8,470 bases of DNA from Alphaproteobacteria bacterium (GTDB lineage Bacteria; Pseudomonadota; Alphaproteobacteria; Micavibrionales; UBA2020), in NCBI GenBank assembly GCA_020853455.1, contig JADYYV010000095.1, forward strand, positions 1 to 8,470, written 5' to 3'. Shown here one piece after another: positions 7,743-8,470 of the stretch. The notes beneath the pieces were generated by a model, which saw only the letters and a program-made list of their open reading frames with translations, was not told the DNA's origin and ran no database searches. Position 1 is the first letter of the stretch; each line of letters starts with the position of its first letter. The position numbers and the translations under genes were made by a program.

Positions 7743-7749
7743 TTGAACC

Positions 7750-8470
7750 ATGTCTATCTATCGCTCCCATACCTGCGGCCAGCTGCGCGGCACCGATGCC
7801 GGCAAAGAGGTCAAAATCTCCGGCTGGGTCCACCGCAAGCGCGATCATGGCGGTTTGCTGTTCGTCGACCTGCGCGACCATTACGGTCTGACGCAATGCG
7901 TTATCAATTCGGATAACCCGGTTTTCGCCGAGCTGGAGCGTACGCGCCTTGAAAACGTGATCATGATCACGGGCGAAGTCGTGACCCGCATGGCGGGCAC
8001 GCAGAACAAGGACCTGCCCACCGGCGAGATCGAGGTGAAGGTGAAGTCCTTTGAACTTCTGTCGTCCCCCGTGACCGACATGCTGCCGCTGCAGGTCAAT
8101 GCCGAAGAAAACTACGGCGAAGAAGTGCGCCTGCGCTACCGCTTCCTCGATCTGCGCCGCGAGGTCATCCATAAAAACATCATGCTGCGCAGCGACGTGA
8201 TTTATTCCATGCGCCGCCGCATGGTGGAGCAGGGCTTCCGCGAATTCCAGACGCCGATCCTGACCGCATCGTCGCCCGAAGGCGCGCGCGACTTCCTCGT
8301 GCCGTCGCGCCTGCACCCCGGCAAATTCTACGCGCTGCCGCAGGCGCCGCAGCAGTTCAAGCAGCTGCTGATGATGTCGGGCTTCGACCGTTTCTTCCAG
8401 ATCGCGCCCTGCTTCCGCGACGAAGACGCGCGCGCCGACCGCACGGCGGGCGAGTTCTACCAGCTCGACA
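7750..8470 (+). CDS. aspS: Aspartyl-tRNA synthetase, N-terminal part (runs off the window)
   Basis: AspRS is a class II synthetase that activates aspartate with ATP and charges tRNA-Asp. The first 240 codons are present, under half of the usual roughly 590 residues, and the frame is open to the edge. The OB-fold anticodon-binding domain covers about 1-105 (SHTCGQLRG, GWVHRKRDHGG, FVDLRDHYGLTQ). The catalytic domain begins with NYGEEVRLRYRFLDLRR. Motif 1 lies around 150-172 (MRRRMVEQGFREFQTPIL), and motif 2 (FRDEDARADR, 222-231) carries Arg223 and Glu225. The text around 189-206 and GEFYQLD is the alphaproteobacterial type. His33 and Gly83 match residues linked to non-discriminating AspRS, so the enzyme may also charge tRNA-Asn. 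The ATG is preceded by AAGGA with 7 nt spacing. Motif 3 and the bacterial GAD insertion lie beyond the window. Confidence 0.97.
   Translation, partial: MSIYRSHTCGQLRGTDAGKEVKISGWVHRKRDHGGLLFVDLRDHYGLTQCVINSDNPVFAELERTRLENVIMITGEVVTRMAGTQNKDLPTGEIEVKVKSFELLSSPVTDMLPLQVNAEENYGEEVRLRYRFLDLRREVIHKNIMLRSDVIYSMRRRMVEQGFREFQTPILTASSPEGARDFLVPSRLHPGKFYALPQAPQQFKQLLMMSGFDRFFQIAPCFRDEDARADRTAGEFYQLD

Noticed and set aside
7705..8316. A 203-codon minus-strand open frame opposite aspS
   Set aside because: It is the antisense shadow of the aspartyl-tRNA synthetase gene, with composition typical of such shadows.

Overview
The window looks like core chromosome of an alphaproteobacterium. The evidence is a GC-rich background, an aspartyl-tRNA synthetase with the alphaproteobacterial wording around motif 2 (HPGKFYALPQAPQQFKQL, GEFYQLD), and ribonuclease D next to aspS, an arrangement I recall from many alphaproteobacteria. 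I cannot name the genus. There are five protein genes and no rRNA, tRNA, CRISPR array or recognisable mobile element.

Left block (about 1-6263, minus strand): three genes read right to left in one tight run. First is rnd (ribonuclease D, DEDDy 3'-5' exonuclease). After 33 nt comes a HerA-like DUF853/YjgR-family ATPase. After 2 nt comes metH (cobalamin-dependent methionine synthase). The metH frame is open from its ATG at 3480 to the left window edge, giving 1160 codons, and about 65 C-terminal residues should lie beyond the edge. All hallmark MetH residues are present. The spacing implies co-transcription and leaves no room for a metH-specific leader or riboswitch.

Middle (6264-7749): a visibly more AT-rich stretch with one plus-strand gene (6377-7615). 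It encodes a multi-pass membrane protein of 412 residues with a GTG start that I do not recognise. It separates rnd from aspS, so it may be a lineage-specific or acquired insertion. An 11-bp perfect inverted repeat straddles its stop codon, with a third related copy just downstream, ahead of aspS.

Right (7750-8470, plus strand): the first 240 codons of aspS, covering the anticodon-binding domain and the catalytic core through motif 2. Two residues (His33, Gly83) match the non-discriminating type of AspRS, which also charges tRNA-Asn in bacteria that use the GatCAB route.

The named genes are housekeeping: RNA 3' trimming, an uncharacterised DNA/ATPase function, methyl transfer to homocysteine, and tRNA charging. 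I see no multi-gene defence, secretion or biosynthetic system. The least explained item is the orphan membrane protein and the repeat structure at its end.
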